Made by a program: the position numbers and the translations under genes | DNA from: Artocarpus heterophyllus | Lineage: Eukaryota; Streptophyta; Magnoliopsida; Rosales; Moraceae | Assembly: GCA_025403435.1 (NCBI GenBank) | Contig: CM046353.1 | Location: 29,414,602 to 29,478,601, forward strand | Length of the DNA: 64,000 bases | Direction: 5' to 3' | Notes under the pieces: generated by a model | Database searches by the model: none | Told to the model about the DNA's origin: nothing | The model's input: the letters and a program-made list of their open reading frames with translations, nothing else | In this document: in pieces, positions 44,394 to 57,021 of the stretch | How the letters are laid out: the number at the start of each line of letters is the position of its first letter | Numbering within the stretch: the stretch's first letter is position 1

Positions 44394-45596
44394 TTGTTTT
44401 GTTTTTTGGACATCGTTATTAGCTACCATGTCATGCAAGAACACCGTCAACAAAAAGAAGGGCGAAAGTCCAACCCCAATTATGTTTCTAATAGATTTGT
44501 TTGTAAAAAGCTGAAACTCGATACAATGAGTATGCATGACAGAGAGTGGGTATTAAAGAAAGAGGATTTCAAATTCAAGAAGCGAAGCTTCCCAATTTTA
44601 TCCACATCTTCAAGAAGCGGCATTGGGAAAAATATTGTGTTGACCTGAAGCCTAGTGCATTGACATTAGTTAGAGAGGAGTTTTATGCCAATGCCATGTA
44701 TAGCAAGGGTAGCAAGACAACAATTTGGGGCAAAACAATAAAGTTTTATGTCAAGACTATCAACCAGCATCTCCAAACGACTAAACCCTCTATAGACCAA
44801 TTGGCCATTTGCATCAACCAACCGAATATGAAAAAGGTGGTTTGGGAAATTTGTTTTTATGAATACGAATGGGCCATGAGGAATGGCACTTGAGTCTAAC
44901 TTTGAGTCACGGTGCCTGAAGAAGAACATGAAGATTAGATACCATTTCATCTGTGCGAGAATGTACCCAATGTTTCTCTTGTCAAAGGTCTCCTGAGACA
45001 GAGCTTTTGCTCTTGAGCTTGCTAGGAATGTGAGTGTAAACATCCACTCTTCCATCATCTATGCCATCTGCAACAACAATGTAGGGTTACCTTTCCTTTC
45101 CCTACTCACAGAACTATTTGAGAAAGCAGGTGTGATCATTGTGGACAGCAACATTTGCAATCCTGTTCATACCCTCGACTACAATGGAATACTTTGTATT
45201 TGAAACAACCAACCGAAGGAAGGCGAAGAAGAAGCTGGAAGTTCTTGGATAGTGGCGAAGTAAAAATCAAAGGCCAACATCACAATTTCCAAACTCTATG
45301 ACACAATGGAATAGTTTGGCCATCAAATAAACAACTTGTAGGCTCGGGCCCTTTTGGATGAACATCACCAGACAAAGAAGGCCTAGTTTGACTATGTATG
45401 CTTCCAAAACATGGAACAGATGTTACATCGCATTTCTATCCATTTCGATGATGACATGGTTAGTTATCCTCAACTCTCATTATTCCCTTCCAGATTGACT
45501 CAGCCATTCCAGCTGCCTCTATTCCCACAAGGAGGCAATGAAGATGAAGATATGGCCCCACCGACCCCCTTGTGCTTTTATTTGCTTTTATACATC
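44394..45596 (+). pseudogene. Athila-like downstream ORF (putative plant transposon protein domain)
   Basis: 44546-44893 reads ERGFQIQEAKLPNFIHIF, then KRHWEKYCVDLKPSALTLVREEFYANA and WGKTIKFYVKTINQHL. This pattern (ERGF..., a W..FC/YC block, VREFYANA, INxxL) is the plant transposon protein domain commonly found in Athila-type elements. The upstream frame 44394-44648 encodes SNRFVCKKLKL before the same region, so a frameshift lies near 44550-44570. Later pieces to about 45560 are broken, with an FPQGGNEDEDM-like acidic end at 45520-45560. It is a non-enzymatic accessory protein of unknown function; an env-like role has been proposed for this position in Athila, but nothing here shows a membrane segment. 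Confidence 0.6.
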
Positions 45597-46603
45597 AAGG
45601 ACAATGCTTATTTTAAGTTTGGGGGTGTATTTCTAGGATTCTTGTGCACGTACTTGGTCTGTAGTCATATTCTTGTCTTTGGTATGTATTCATGTTCAAG
45701 TTTTCATGATTTCAACTCATAGGTTTTGTTAGTTTTCTTTTCTTTTCTTAATGGTTGTTTTTGCATAAGTTTTTGTTGATAAGAGATAACCATTAATGGA
45801 TGAAAGTAATCTTTAGGTCGTTGGCAATGCTACTTGATTGTGTTTTTTGTGTGCTTAACATTCATGCTAGCATATGACGCTTTTGACTCTAAATTACATG
45901 ACCACCTAGGTTCTTAATCACTCACTCTTTCGATTTTATAAAGAACATTTATGCGAATAAGAAATTCATGAATCATCAAGGACTCTAGAACACAATTTAG
46001 TGGAACTTATGGTGAAATCCCAAGTTAGGTAATATTAGAGAAATAATTTAGGCCATGTTTTGGACATTTGAACCACTTTAAGCCAACCCTTTTGAATTTA
46101 ACATTGTTGTCCCCTTTTGAGCCTTAAAGCCTTGTCTTTCTTGACCTACATTTGTTCATCCTAGCCAATTGAAGAATTCACCAAACACTTAACCCATCAC
46201 TTTGGGCACGAAATGCTATTACTCATGTTATTTAAGCGAATTTTGGTTTTACATGAGCCTTGGCTTAGGTTTTGATGTATTCTTTGGTCGCTTTTATCTC
46301 ATCAATTTTTTTCTTTCATCATTTTTGTGAGTTTCATTTCATTTTTGTGAGTTGAATTTCATTTTTGTGACTTGAATTTTATCTCAAATCAAAAAAAAAA
46401 AGAAAGAAATAGAAAGAAAAGAATATATATATATATATATATAAATGAAAAAGAAAGAAAATTTGAAAAAAAAAAACAAAAACAAAAAGAAGAATAAAGA
46501 AAGAAAATTAATAAACTACTACTAAAAGTTTCAAGTTTTGCTTTATCTCTTTTATTTTCTTTTGTTTTATTGTGTTTATTGAGGAATAAGTGGGTGTTGA
46601 TTG
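45597..46603 (+). other. 3' tail of the Athila-like element, purine tract and low-complexity DNA
   Basis: GGACAATG (45599-45606) and TTTTAAGTTTGGGGGTG (45611-45627) resemble the block at 11393-11424 in the non-autonomous element. The rest to 46380 is ordinary AT-rich DNA without a gene. 46388-46510 is A-rich, with a TA microsatellite at about 46423-46442. No LTR start can be fixed. Confidence 0.55.
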
Positions 46604-48564
46604 TGTTGGAAAAAAAGTACATAGGAAATTTTAAAATATTTTAATATATAAACTTTTCTATAAATGAGTCAGATATGTTATATACGATAAATCAATAACA
46701 GATCTTATGCAACTCTCAAATAGAAAAGATGTTTGACAAAACCGCTATCAAGAATTGCGTCCGAAAGATCTTAAACCAACTAGTCTTTTTTGCTATTTTC
46801 TTTCCCACGATCAGAGTTCGAGTAAGCACATGCCATTTGATTCTTCCTTGGTAACTCTTCCACAATCACAAGAAAAAAAAAATAGAATTATTGTTGTAGG
46901 CAGTCATAAGAACCTCTCAAGTGACCTCTATTGATATTAATAATAATATGAAATCATAAGAACATGTTATCTATTTATAAGGAGTCATTGGGCATCTGTT
47001 CTTATTAGATTCAGTCTCAAAAATCGAATTAGAATCAAATTTCAAAGTGAAAACATGTAAGACTTGTATCTGAATAAAGTAGGGACAGTCGACCACCGCC
47101 TCTGTGTGGCGGTCGACCGCCTGGTCAATATTGGCCTGGCAGATGTGTTTTTTAGTCTCTCATAGTTATCTGATTCACTCGATTAGAATCAATTGAATAA
47201 CTCCTACTTCATTCGACCCTGATATCCTTCATAGAGGCTTAAGTTTAATTCAAATAACCCAATAGAGAAGTTATCTAATAAAAACAATCATATACAGATG
47301 ATCACATATTCAAATTATATATACAAATAAATAATTTAACATGTTTCTGTTAAATTAATTTATAAAATTAATTCAGCCTATAAACTACCTAAATTTTTCA
47401 ATCTAATTATTCAAATTTTAGCCAATCTTAAGCATAAGTTACTAATTTGTTAGAAAAATATGTCGTATTATTATAAGAAAATATGTGAGCTAGCAAAAGG
47501 GACTCGATAGACATATATAGATTAAGCTCTGATAATTATAAAATAACATAGCCCGGCATGCTTATTTTAAAATTATTAGCTCTAAAGCATGCTTATTTTA
47601 AAATTATCAGCTCTAAAGCTATTTTACTAAAAGCTTAGAGCTACACTCTTAAACTATATACATACATATATATATTATGAAACTCCAATAAGTTAAACGT
47701 CCATGACATATCATAATATGTAATATCCTCATACGATATTCATAATCGACTTAAAGACAAATTTTGTTTTACCTTCCTGATTATATTTATCTTATTTTTC
47801 ATTATCCCACCATAGGTGAACCTACCATTAATATAAATAGTATGCCATTTTGTTAGGCATATGTATCCAAATGGTTCAGCGCTTCGTTTTTCTAATTATA
47901 GGATAATGCTTATAAGATAATTTCCTTAACTCTACAAAAGAAAATATCTACAAATAATGAGTCTATATCAATTAAGATTCATGTCTCCAATATACTGGTA
48001 TACATACCTAAATATAATTCTGAATGTCACCCTTTAGTACATCAAAACACAAGTCAAGAATACAAACCCACTAATTTATTTTAAGATTAAGATGCAACAC
48101 ACATGATTGCCTAAAGTGATTTGATTTAAACAAGGGGAATTATTAATCAAATCAATCCAACTTTAGTGATGATCTAATATATTGTCACCAATGACAATAT
48201 ACCAATATTTATTATGATGGAGTCCAACTCCGATGACCAAGACAAGCTATCTTTAGTTAGAGATGTAGATAACATAATTATCTTAACATGAATAAAGTGC
48301 CCACTTTTATTGCCTCGATTACAGACCTTATATATTTAGACCATCACTTAAGATTCATGTCTTTTGCATAATATGTCCTTTATATGCACAATCTTAATGG
48401 TTTAGATTGACAGTCTTAGACTTTTGTTTGCTTATCATATATTCAATATAGATGAATATAAAGAAGACATATTTGATATATGAAATAAATATTGAACTCT
48501 TTATTGATTAAATTTCTCTAAAAACTATTGCATCATTTAAGTGTTAGGGCACCTAGTCAAACGA
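46604..48564 (-). repeat. 3' LTR of the minus copia host
   Basis: Left end TGTTGGA (complement of TCCAACA). Right end is a decayed TCTAACA next to the inverted polypurine tract at 48565-48579. It carries two GTCGACC motifs at 47088 and 47112, the second within a perfect palindrome GGCGGTCGACCGCC (47108-47121). There is a local duplication of an ATTTTAAAATTA phrase around 47575-47625. Confidence 0.83.
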
Positions 48565-49714
48565 TCTCCACTTGCCCTAAGTGAGTAAATGTGACATGTT
48601 ACTCATCCCTATAGCCTCTACATGCTTCTCAAAAGCCCTCATTGGTAGTATCTTTGTGAAAGAATTAGCCATGTTGTCCTCGAATGCGATCTTGCATACT
48701 GCAACATGCCCACTCTCTATGAAGTTCTTTATCACATGATACTTTCGATATATGTGCTTACTTTTCTTGTGAAATCTTGACTCCTTGACATTAGCTATCA
48801 CTATAATGCTATCGCAGTACAACATTAGCGACTTATCCTTACCAAGAATTACCTTAAGATCTCCAAAGAACTTGTGGAGCCATACTACTTCCTTCGAAGC
48901 ATCACTAGCAACCATATACTTGGCCTACATCGTTGAATCAGAAGTACAATCTTGCTTAACACTTTTTCAAACAATGGCGCCTCCTCTTAGAATAAACACA
49001 GATCCTAAAGTCAATCTTCTCAAATCCAAACAAAATTGAGAATCTAAATTAGTGTATCCAAGGTATTAGATCCTCCCCAAAATACACTAGCATATAATCT
49101 CTTGTCCTTCTTAGGTACTTGAAAATATGATTGACCGCATAGCATAAATAAGACTACCCACCACAAAAGCATAAGGTACCTTTTTTATGTATTCTCTTTT
49201 TTCATTAGACTTTGGACAATCTTTCTTAAAAAGAGTAATTTCAGGCCTAGATGGTTGACCACCTTTCTTAGAATTCTACATTACATATTTCTCAAAAATT
49301 TTATCTATGCAGGAAGCTTGGGATAAACTTACCATTTTGTTCTTCCTGTCTCGAAAGATTTGGATACCCAGAACATAATTAGCTTCACTTAAGTCCTTTA
49401 TGTCAAACTGCTTAATCAACCAAACTTTGACCGATGACAAAGCCCTAACGTCATTACCAATAAGTAGAATGTCATCTACATAGAGCAGTAAAAGCACCAC
49501 TTTTCTATCCTTAATGTGTTTGTAAACACATAGTTTGCCATGTTTTATATAAAATCATAAGTCTTGTTCACTTGATCAAATCTTATGTTCTAAGAACGGG
49601 AAGCTTGCTTAAGTATATAAATAGACTTTAGCAACTTGTAGACTTTATTCTCTTGACCCATAGCTTTGAACTTGTCAGATTGTACCATATTAATGGTCTC
49701 ATGGTCCCATCAAG
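48565..49714 (-). pseudogene. Ty1-copia RNase H and RT C-terminal half, minus strand
   Basis: RNase H at 48577-48915 (SDASKEVVWLHKF, ESRFHKKSKHIYRKYHVIK, EDNMANSF). RT at 49276-49500 with an intact YVDD in [15 protein letters not shown] and DLSEANYVLGIQIF. A deletion removes the connection region near 49130. The sequence breaks at 49714 at TCAAG, where the plus copia inserted, and continues at 59033. Confidence 0.86.
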
Positions 49715-51757
49715 TGTTAGACATGTATGCCCTAAGGAGTAAAAATGTAATAACTTTTTGGAGACATTTTTATCAATAAAGAATTTATTTATTGTTTATA
49801 AACCAAATCTTGTCCTCTTTACGTTCATATTTGCTGAATGTATTTAAGCAAATAATAGTCTGAGACTGTCGGTCTAAACCTTGAAGAATTAGGCATATGA
49901 TGGACAGATTATGCAAAAGTCACGATTCTTAAGGTGACGGTCTAAATTATAAGATTCACAATCGAAGGAATAAAGTTGGGCATTTTATTCATGTAAAGAT
50001 TGTTATGTTGTCTATATCCCTATTGGGAGATGGTTTGTCTTGACCATCAGAGGTGGACTCCGTGAATAGAAACGTTGGCACGTTGTCAAAGGTGATGATG
50101 TGTTGGATCGGGACATAAAGTGAATTGATTTGAATTAATAATTCTGTCTCGACAAATTGGTTTACTTTAGACAATCATTTGTATTTTATCTTAATCCTGA
50201 GATGAATAATGGGCCCATTGTCTTGACTTGTGTCTTTTGATGTACCAAAAGGGTGACACCAACATCTTAATAGTGGTATGCATGCCGGTACGTTGGAGGC
50301 ATGACTCTTGATAGCGTAGACCTATTATTCATAGATATGGAATCCATAGCTCCTCTTTAGGAGTAGTGATATCATCTTATATGCATTATCCTATAATTGG
50401 AAAACTGGAGTGCTCAACCATTTGAATACATAGGTGTAACCGAATGGAATGTAAGATATTGGAATCTCGGATACTGTCCTTGGATGGTAATTTGAATACA
50501 TAGGTGTAACCGAACTTGCACATCGGTATACTGTCCTTGGATGGTAATTTTTTCGATTGTGAGATATTGGAATGTAAGATAAAAATAATCGTAAAGGTAA
50601 GACAAAACTTATCCTTAAGCCGGTTATGGATAATCCTATAGGGATACGATACACTATGATATGTCATGGAGACTTAGCTATACGGACTTCGTAATTCTAT
50701 GTAGTTTGAGAATGCAGCTCCAAGCTTTTAGTGGATTAGCATTGGAGTTGATAATTATGAAATGTATATATGGGATATTGGGTTTTGTAATTATCAGGAG
50801 CTTGAACTGTATAGGTCCATTTGGTCCCCTTTGTTAGCTCACAAAATCCTGTAACGATACAATGTGCTTTTCTAATAATTAGTGACTTATGTCATATTTA
50901 TTAGATTGGTTAAAATTTGAAAGAATTAGATAATTCATGTCTATTTATCGGTTTAATTAATTTTTGTGATAAAATTAATTCAAGATAAACTTGTTGAATT
51001 ATTAAAATTGGATAATTCTTATATGTTTATTGATTGATTTAATTTTTGAATAAATTAGATCAAGATAAACTTGTAGAATTATTAGGAATTCATTTATTTT
51101 CTTAGAGATTATCTAGATAAAGTTGTTTTAATTAGATAACTTTTCTATTGGGTTATTTGAATTAAAACTAAGACTTTATCTTATAGAATCTCGGATGAAA
51201 AATAAAAGATTCGCTGATGGGCAAGTTCGGCCTACCGATGTGCAAAGGATAAGATTACGTGTTTTCACATGGATTTTATCAAATATTGATCCGAATTTGA
51301 TTCTGATTTCACTTTTTGAGACCTAATCTGATAAGGACTGACCCTAGACCCAACCTCTATAAATAGGGAGTAAGTCACATAAGTTATTCAGATCAATTGA
51401 GATATTTAGAGAGATGCTCTGTTGGTGAGAATCTAAAACTCCCTGAGAGCTCTTGTTCACAAATCACGAATACTAGCTTTGGGTTCTCTCAATTGGTTGG
51501 AAGGAGAGTCGCCTAGAGGAAGAGCTATACGTGTGAGCCTACACTCACTCCGATCGTGGATAGAGAATAGCAAAGAAGACCAGTTGGTTGAGGCTCTTCT
51601 AGAACGTTACTTCTCTTCTCAGATTGTGCGAGTTCTTCAACATTCAAAGGTTAGTAAGATCTGGTTAATTTATGCATATGGCATGTTAAACTTGTGTGGT
51701 GAAAAATACTTTGATATAAAATTTTTTAAAATTCGGCTGCGTATTATTTTTCCAATA
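49715..51757 (+). repeat. Copia 5' LTR
   Basis: Starts TGTTAGACATG, ends TCCAATA. It contains an internal duplication (TTTGAATACATAGGTGTAAC at 50421 and again at 50491) absent from the 3' LTR. TATA box at 51358-51365. Only one complete TTCGGCCTACCGAT unit remains at 51225, preceded by a partial unit. Confidence 0.92.
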
Positions 51758-51759
51758 AG

Positions 51760-51772
51760 TGATATCAGAGCC
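51760..51772 (+). other. Copia primer-binding site
   Basis: TGATATCAGAGCC begins two bases after the 5' LTR and differs by one base from the iMet-type TGGTATCAGAGC. Confidence 0.88.
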
Positions 51773-51773
51773 A

Positions 51774-53084
51774 TAGTTTTTATATAAATTTACAAGTTTG
51801 TGATTATACTATATGTATAAATTTTATGATCTTAATCTCTCCTATGCTTGAATTTAATTTTATAGAGAGTTGGCACTCTGGGTTTTAATATATTTTATAT
51901 GTTGTCATGGATTATGTGGTGAATGTTCATTAATTAATTATGGTTGATTAAATTATTATTTAATTATTTATTCATTAATTAATTTATACCGGTTATGGTT
52001 CCTTACAGGTTAGAATATGTATCTAGCTTTTTCATGTAATTAAATAAAGAATTTATTTATTGTTTATAAACCGATGGATCATGACCGGCAGGCCGATCAC
52101 CCAAATCGGCTTGCCGGTAGAGAGCTGAAAATTTTTTCAGAAAAGGTGCAGTTTTTCAATGCAGTTTTAATTTTATTTTTAGGACAATTTTGAGAGACAA
52201 TAAATTTGGATATGACCGAAAATATGAAGTATTCGATTCATACGAGATTGAAGACTCAAAGATGGACATTACATGATGAGAGATACAACTTGAGAATTCA
52301 AGGATGAAGAATCAATAATATGTTTTGATTATTCTCTTGTAATCTTTGTTTTCTATTCTCTAGGGTGGAACCATAATATTATGGTTATTATTTTGCTTGT
52401 AGCTTTGCTTGATTGCTTTGCTTGTCTGTATTATAATATGATTTGCCATGTATATTGATAACATGTCATATGGTATAGGGAGTGCTACTCATATTAAAAT
52501 TGTTCATGCATGTTCTTAAAATAAAACCTTGATTTCAAAAGATTGAGAGGGAGAAGGTTTTCGAAGAGAGAACCTACGGCCTCCATCGTTGGTCCATAGG
52601 AAGAACATGGTGGTCCCAACCCCTAGGAAGGGATTTCTATCATGTACCAGATTGGATCTCTGATAGGAGAAGGTATTTTAGCATGATTTATGGTTGCACA
52701 CCCCTAGGTGATGATTATAAATCATGGATAAAATATTGAAACGATGGTTATACACTTGCATTAATTTTTTTATTAACCTCCCCTAGGAGCTTTGTTAATA
52801 AAATTAATGGCCAAAGAAAGGATTATTAATATATGCTGGATCATACGAGTCCTGGATGGCATATACTAATCAGGAGGGGATCCGTGTTCCTGATTGAATT
52901 TGGCGTGACTCCCTTAGGAGCTTGTTGAATTTAGAGTTAGGAATTATCGTTGTAAGGTTGTGATATTTTCAAAGTTTTGACATATAAACACATTTGTATG
53001 CTTCTACATGATTGTGTTATCTTACTAAATTATTATGATATGTTTGCTTATGTTTGGTATATGATTCGTTATTGTAGATTAAAA
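51774..53084 (+). other. Copia 5' leader
   Basis: 1.3 kb without a gene between PBS and gag. At 52084-52119 it holds two copies of the LTR motif, ACCGGCAGGCCGAT and ATCGGCTTGCCGGT, starting 21 bp apart. Further on, GGGAGTGCTAC- and CCTAGGAG-type phrases recur several times (52580-52920). The leader probably contains packaging and dimerisation signals; this is inference. Confidence 0.7.
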
Positions 53085-53960
53085 ATGTCTAAAAACGCTT
53101 TATCTTTGATACTTGACAAAAAATTATTAACTGGAGAGAATTATAATGATTGGAAATAGAACCTGGATATCGTCCTCTCCTTTCAGAAATTGAAATTTGT
53201 CCTGACAACCCCTTGTCCTCCCGAGCCTACGGGAGATTCCACTAATGAGCAATTCCAAGCATACGATTGCTGAAAAGATACAAATGATCAGGCCCGCTAC
53301 TATGTTATGCTTGCATGAATGATCTGTTGTAGGCTCAACATCAGGATTATGAGACCATGAAGCAGATCTTGAATAATCTTGAAGACATGTTTGGAGGCCA
53401 GGCCATAATAAAGCGGCAAGAGGCTCTTTGGAAACTTCTTAACTGTAAGCAGAGGCTGGGGACATCTGTAAAGGAGCACATGATGTTGGTCATAGGTTAC
53501 CTCATTGAGGCTTAAACCAATGGAGCCGACATCGATGTTGAAACTCAGATGACTATGGTCTTTGAGACTCTATCGAAGGAATTTATTCTATTTAAAGCTA
53601 CTTTTAATTTGAGCAATAGGCTAGATATGACCTTAATAGAATTGATGAAACAGTTACAGGAGTTCAAACTGCTGATCAGGGAGTCTCTTGCAGGTGGAGA
53701 GGCCAACATGATAGCTGCTTCTGGTTCCAATCCCAACTCTAGGAATAGAAGGAAGCAACGGGCCAAGAACAAGAAGTCTTCTATTCCTGCTAGCACCAAG
53801 AGCAAGAAAAAGAAGAAGAAGAACCCGAAGAAGCTTAAGTGCTTCTTTTATGGAAAGGTCGGGCACATCAAGAAGCATTGCAAGGACTTCCTTTCCAAAG
53901 GAGGTAGGTGTGATCTTCTGTATTTAGAAACTTGTTTGGTTGAGGAATCCAGTGACGTTT
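53085..53960 (+). pseudogene. Ty1-copia gag
   Basis: ATG at 53085-53087 (MSKNALSLILDKKLLTGENYNDWK), then an in-frame TAG at 53157-53159 and a TGA near 53270. The frame shifts near 53320 and continues with LNNLEDMFGGQ, LGTSVKEHMMLV and, at 53549-53790, MVFETLSKEFILF and LIELMKQLQEF. The lysine-rich stretch KSKKKKKKNPKKLK leads into the zinc knuckle CFFYGKVGHIKKHC (about 53840-53881), whose second cysteine is tyrosine. Gag would assemble the particle. Confidence 0.88.
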
Positions 53961-55096
53961 GGGTCATAAATTCTTGTGCAACTAATCATGTTTGTGTTCC
54001 TCTGTAGGGGTTCAAAGAAATGAGAAGTCTACTACATAAAGACTTCACGCTTCGGTTGGGCGATGGATCCTTAGTCTTAGTGGAAGTAATAGGAGATGTC
54101 CATCTTTATTTTGATAATTATAGGAATTTAATTTTGCAAGATTGTTTTTATGTTCCTAAATTTAAAAGGAATTTAATTTCTGTAGCTTATTTATTTAAAG
54201 ACTCCTATATGGTTTCTTTTAATGATAAAGTGGTGATTCGTAAAAACAAATATTTTATCTGTTCTGGATGGATGCAAAATAATCTATATTTTATCAAACC
54301 TAAGATGGACTTACTGCTTAATGCTAAGGTGAGTGATAATGACTCTAAAAGACTTAAAACTTTTCACTCTAATAAGACTTATCTTTGGCATTTGTGCCTT
54401 GATCATATTAACCTGAATAGGATTCAAAGGCTCTAAAATAATCTATACCTCAATGTGCATCTTGTTTGAATGGTAAAATGACCAAAAGACCATTTTGGTC
54501 TAAGGGCAATAGGGCTGAAAGGGTTCTAGAACTTGTACATAGTGATGTTTGCGGACCGATGAACATCCAGGCACGAGGAGGGTATGAGTATTTCGTCACT
54601 TTTATTGACGATTACGCAAGATACTGGTATGTGTACCTGATGCACCACAAAAGAAAAACTTTTAACAAGTTTAGGGAGTTTCGAGATAAAGTGGAAAAGC
54701 AATTGGGTAGACCCATAAAGGCACTTTGATCCGATCGAGGTGGAGAACACCTTTCTATGAGTTCTTGGGACACTTATTAGAGAATGAGATTTTATCCATT
54801 TGACTACGTCGGGTACTCCGCAACAGAATAGCATAGTGGAGTGAAGGAATAGGACTTTATTGGATGTGGTTAGGTCCATAATGAGTTATTCATCATTGCC
54901 TTTATCCTTTTAGGGATATGCATTACAAACCGCATGTTATCTTTTAAACAATGTGCTTTCAAAATCGGTCCCTAAAACTCCTTAGGAGTTGTGGACAGGC
55001 AGGAAGACATCCTTAAACCATATTCGCATATGGGGATGTTCGGCTCATGTCTTGTTTAAGGAGGCGAATTGGTTGGAAGCACGTTAGGAAGTTTGT
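53961..55096 (+). pseudogene. Ty1-copia protease, GAG-pre-integrase and integrase core
   Basis: Protease: WVINSCATNHVC, where the usual D-S-G/C-A-(T/S) signature has N for D. GAG-pre-integrase: LRLGDGSLVLVEVIGDVHLY through WHLCLDHINLNRIQ (54020-54436). A short deletion follows. The integrase core starts at 54466 with KMTKRPFWSKGNRAERVLELVHSDVCGPM (first D), FIDDYARYWYVYL, and after a TGA the SDRGGEH block (second D) near 54730. The remainder to 55096 (TSLNHIRIWGCSAHVLF) is frameshifted with several stops. Confidence 0.86.
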
Positions 55097-56230
55097 GTGT
55101 TTGTAGGATATCCAAAGGGGACTAAAGGGGGTTATTTCTACAACCCAAAGGAAAATAAATTTGTGGTTTCAACTAATGCAACTTTCCTTGAGGAGAGTTA
55201 CATGGACGACTTTAAACCTCGAAGCAAAGTGGTGCTTGAGGAGTTAAGGAGTGATCCGATCACTCCGGAGGTTCCGAATGAAACCATTTTGATCAGTGTA
55301 AAAAAACCAAACAAACCTAAACAACAACCTGAGGGGCTTCGACGTAGTGGGAGGATCGGGCGTCAACCTAAGAGGTATATGTTTAATGGCAAAGTCTTTT
55401 TGGCTGAACCAGATAAACATGACAGGGATCCTTATACTTACGTAGAGGCTATAGAGGATATTGATTCAAAACTCTGGACAGAGACCATAAACACAGAGAT
55501 GAAGTCTCTGGAGACTAATCAGGTCTGGGAGCTTGTGGATCTTCCTGAAGGGGTAAAACCCATAGGGTGTAAGTGGATCTACAAGAGGAAAAGATGAGTG
55601 AATGGAAAGGTTGAACCCTTTAAGGCTAGACTAGCAGCTAAGGGTTATACGCAAAAGGAAGGAATCGATTATGAGGAAACCTTTTCACCTGTAGCCATGC
55701 TTAAGTCCATCTGGATTCTCTTATCCATAGCTGCCGCTCTTGACTATGAGATTTGGCAGATGGATGTCAAGACGGCTTTTCTGAATGGCTATCTTGATGA
55801 GTCCATTTATATGGAACAACCAGATGGGTTCAAGGTCAAGGGTCGAGAGGGTAAGGTTTGTAAGCTCTTAAAGTCAATTTATATACTTAAGCAGGCTTCT
55901 CATTCTTGGAACATAAGATTTGATCAAGTGATCAAGACTTATGGGTTCTCACAAAATGTGGATGAGCCATGTGTTTACAAACATATTAAGGATGGGAAGG
56001 TGGTTTTCCTATTGCTCTATGTAGATGACATTCTATTGATGGGTAACGACATTGAGGCATTGTCATCGATCAAAGTATGGTTGACCAAGCAGTTTGATAT
56101 GAAGGACTTGGGTGAGGCTAATTTTGTTCTCGGTATCCAGATCTTTCGGGATAGGAAGAACAAAATGATAGCTTTGTCCCAGGCCGACTACATAGATAAA
56201 ATTCTTAGGAGGTTTGCAATGTAGGATTCC
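55097..56230 (+). pseudogene. Ty1-copia integrase C-terminus and reverse transcriptase
   Basis: 55097-55597: FVGYPKGTKGGYFYNP, the linker with LRRSGRIGRQPKRYM, then [24 protein letters not shown] at 55595-55597 separates this from 55598-56224: [44 protein letters not shown], the intact catalytic YVDD at 56018-56029 and [18 protein letters not shown]. It is the longest preserved RT in the window. A TAG at 56222-56224 ends it. Confidence 0.92.
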
Positions 56231-57006
56231 AAGAAAGGTTGGCAACCATTTAGGTCTAGAATTAATCTTTCTAAGAAAAACTCTCCAAAGTCTGAGGAAG
56301 AAAGAGAATACATTAAGAAGGTGCCTTATGCCTCAGTAGTAGGTAGTCTTATGTATGCCATGCTTTGTACACGACCGGATATTTGTTATGCGGTCGGGAT
56401 TGTAAGTCGATTTTAGGCGAATCCAGGACCAAACCATTGGGTTGCAGTAAAGCATATTTTCAAGTACTTGAGAAGGACTCGAGGGTATATGCTTGTATAT
56501 TCGGGTAAGGACTTGACTCCTTTAAGATATACTGATTCAGATTTTCAATCCTGTCTAGATTCTAGGAAATCAACTTTGGGTTTTGTGTTTACTCTGAGCG
56601 GCGGTGCCATCAGTTAGAGAAGTGTCAAGCAAGATTACACTTTGGATTCAATGATGGAGGCCGAGTATGTGGAAGCTAATGATGCTTCAAAAGAAGCAGT
56701 GTGGTTCTGCAAGTTCCTTGGGGATCTTGAGGTAGTTCGTGGTATGGATAAGGCGGTATCACTGTGCTGTGATAACAGTGCAACGGTAGCTAATGCTAAG
56801 GAACCAAGATTTCACAAGAAGAGCAAGCATATTGATCGAAAGTATCATATGATAAAGGACTTCGTTGAGGGCAGGCATGTCACGGTGTGCAAGATCATGT
56901 CAGAGGATAATTTAACTGATCCACTTACGAAGACACTTACTGGAAGAGTCTCCGAGAGGCATGTGGAAGCTATGGGGATGCGAGATTTGTCATATTTACT
57001 CACTTA
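56231..57006 (+). pseudogene. Ty1-copia RNase H
   Basis: The connection region (LSKKNSPKSEEERE-like, SLMYAMLCTRPDI) has a TAG near 56415. The RNase H core starts around 56480 (YTDSDFQSCLDS) with a TAG at the ISW position near 56616. The block from 56642 to 57007 is open: DSMMEAEYVEANDASKEAVW, KEPRFHKKSKHIDRKYHMIKDF and EDNLTDPLTKTL, to the end of pol just before the polypurine tract. Confidence 0.9.
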
Positions 57007-57021
57007 GTGCAAGTGGGAGAT

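Larger units (their letters stand above)
26474..46603 (+). mobile_element. Athila/Tat-like Ty3-gypsy element, left-truncated, twice interrupted
   Basis: Its parts run in order on the plus strand: gag (26474-27789), protease and RT N-terminal part (29823-31490), RT end and RNase H (40599-41345), integrase (41346-42696), a non-coding stretch, and a downstream ORF (44394-45596). The two interruptions are a solo copia LTR and a chromovirus, each with a 5-bp TSD. The 5' LTR and gag start are missing at 26473. The right edge is where the minus copia LTR begins at 46604. No LTR of this element can be recognised in the window. RT and RNase H motifs are of the non-chromoviral type. Confidence 0.8.

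Noticed and set aside
44666..45058. 130-codon minus frame
   Set aside because: It is the reverse-strand shadow of the Athila-like downstream ORF at 44546-44893.
46389..46622. Open frame of 77 residues rich in F and S
   Set aside because: Pure product of the A-rich/TA low-complexity stretch at 46388-46510.
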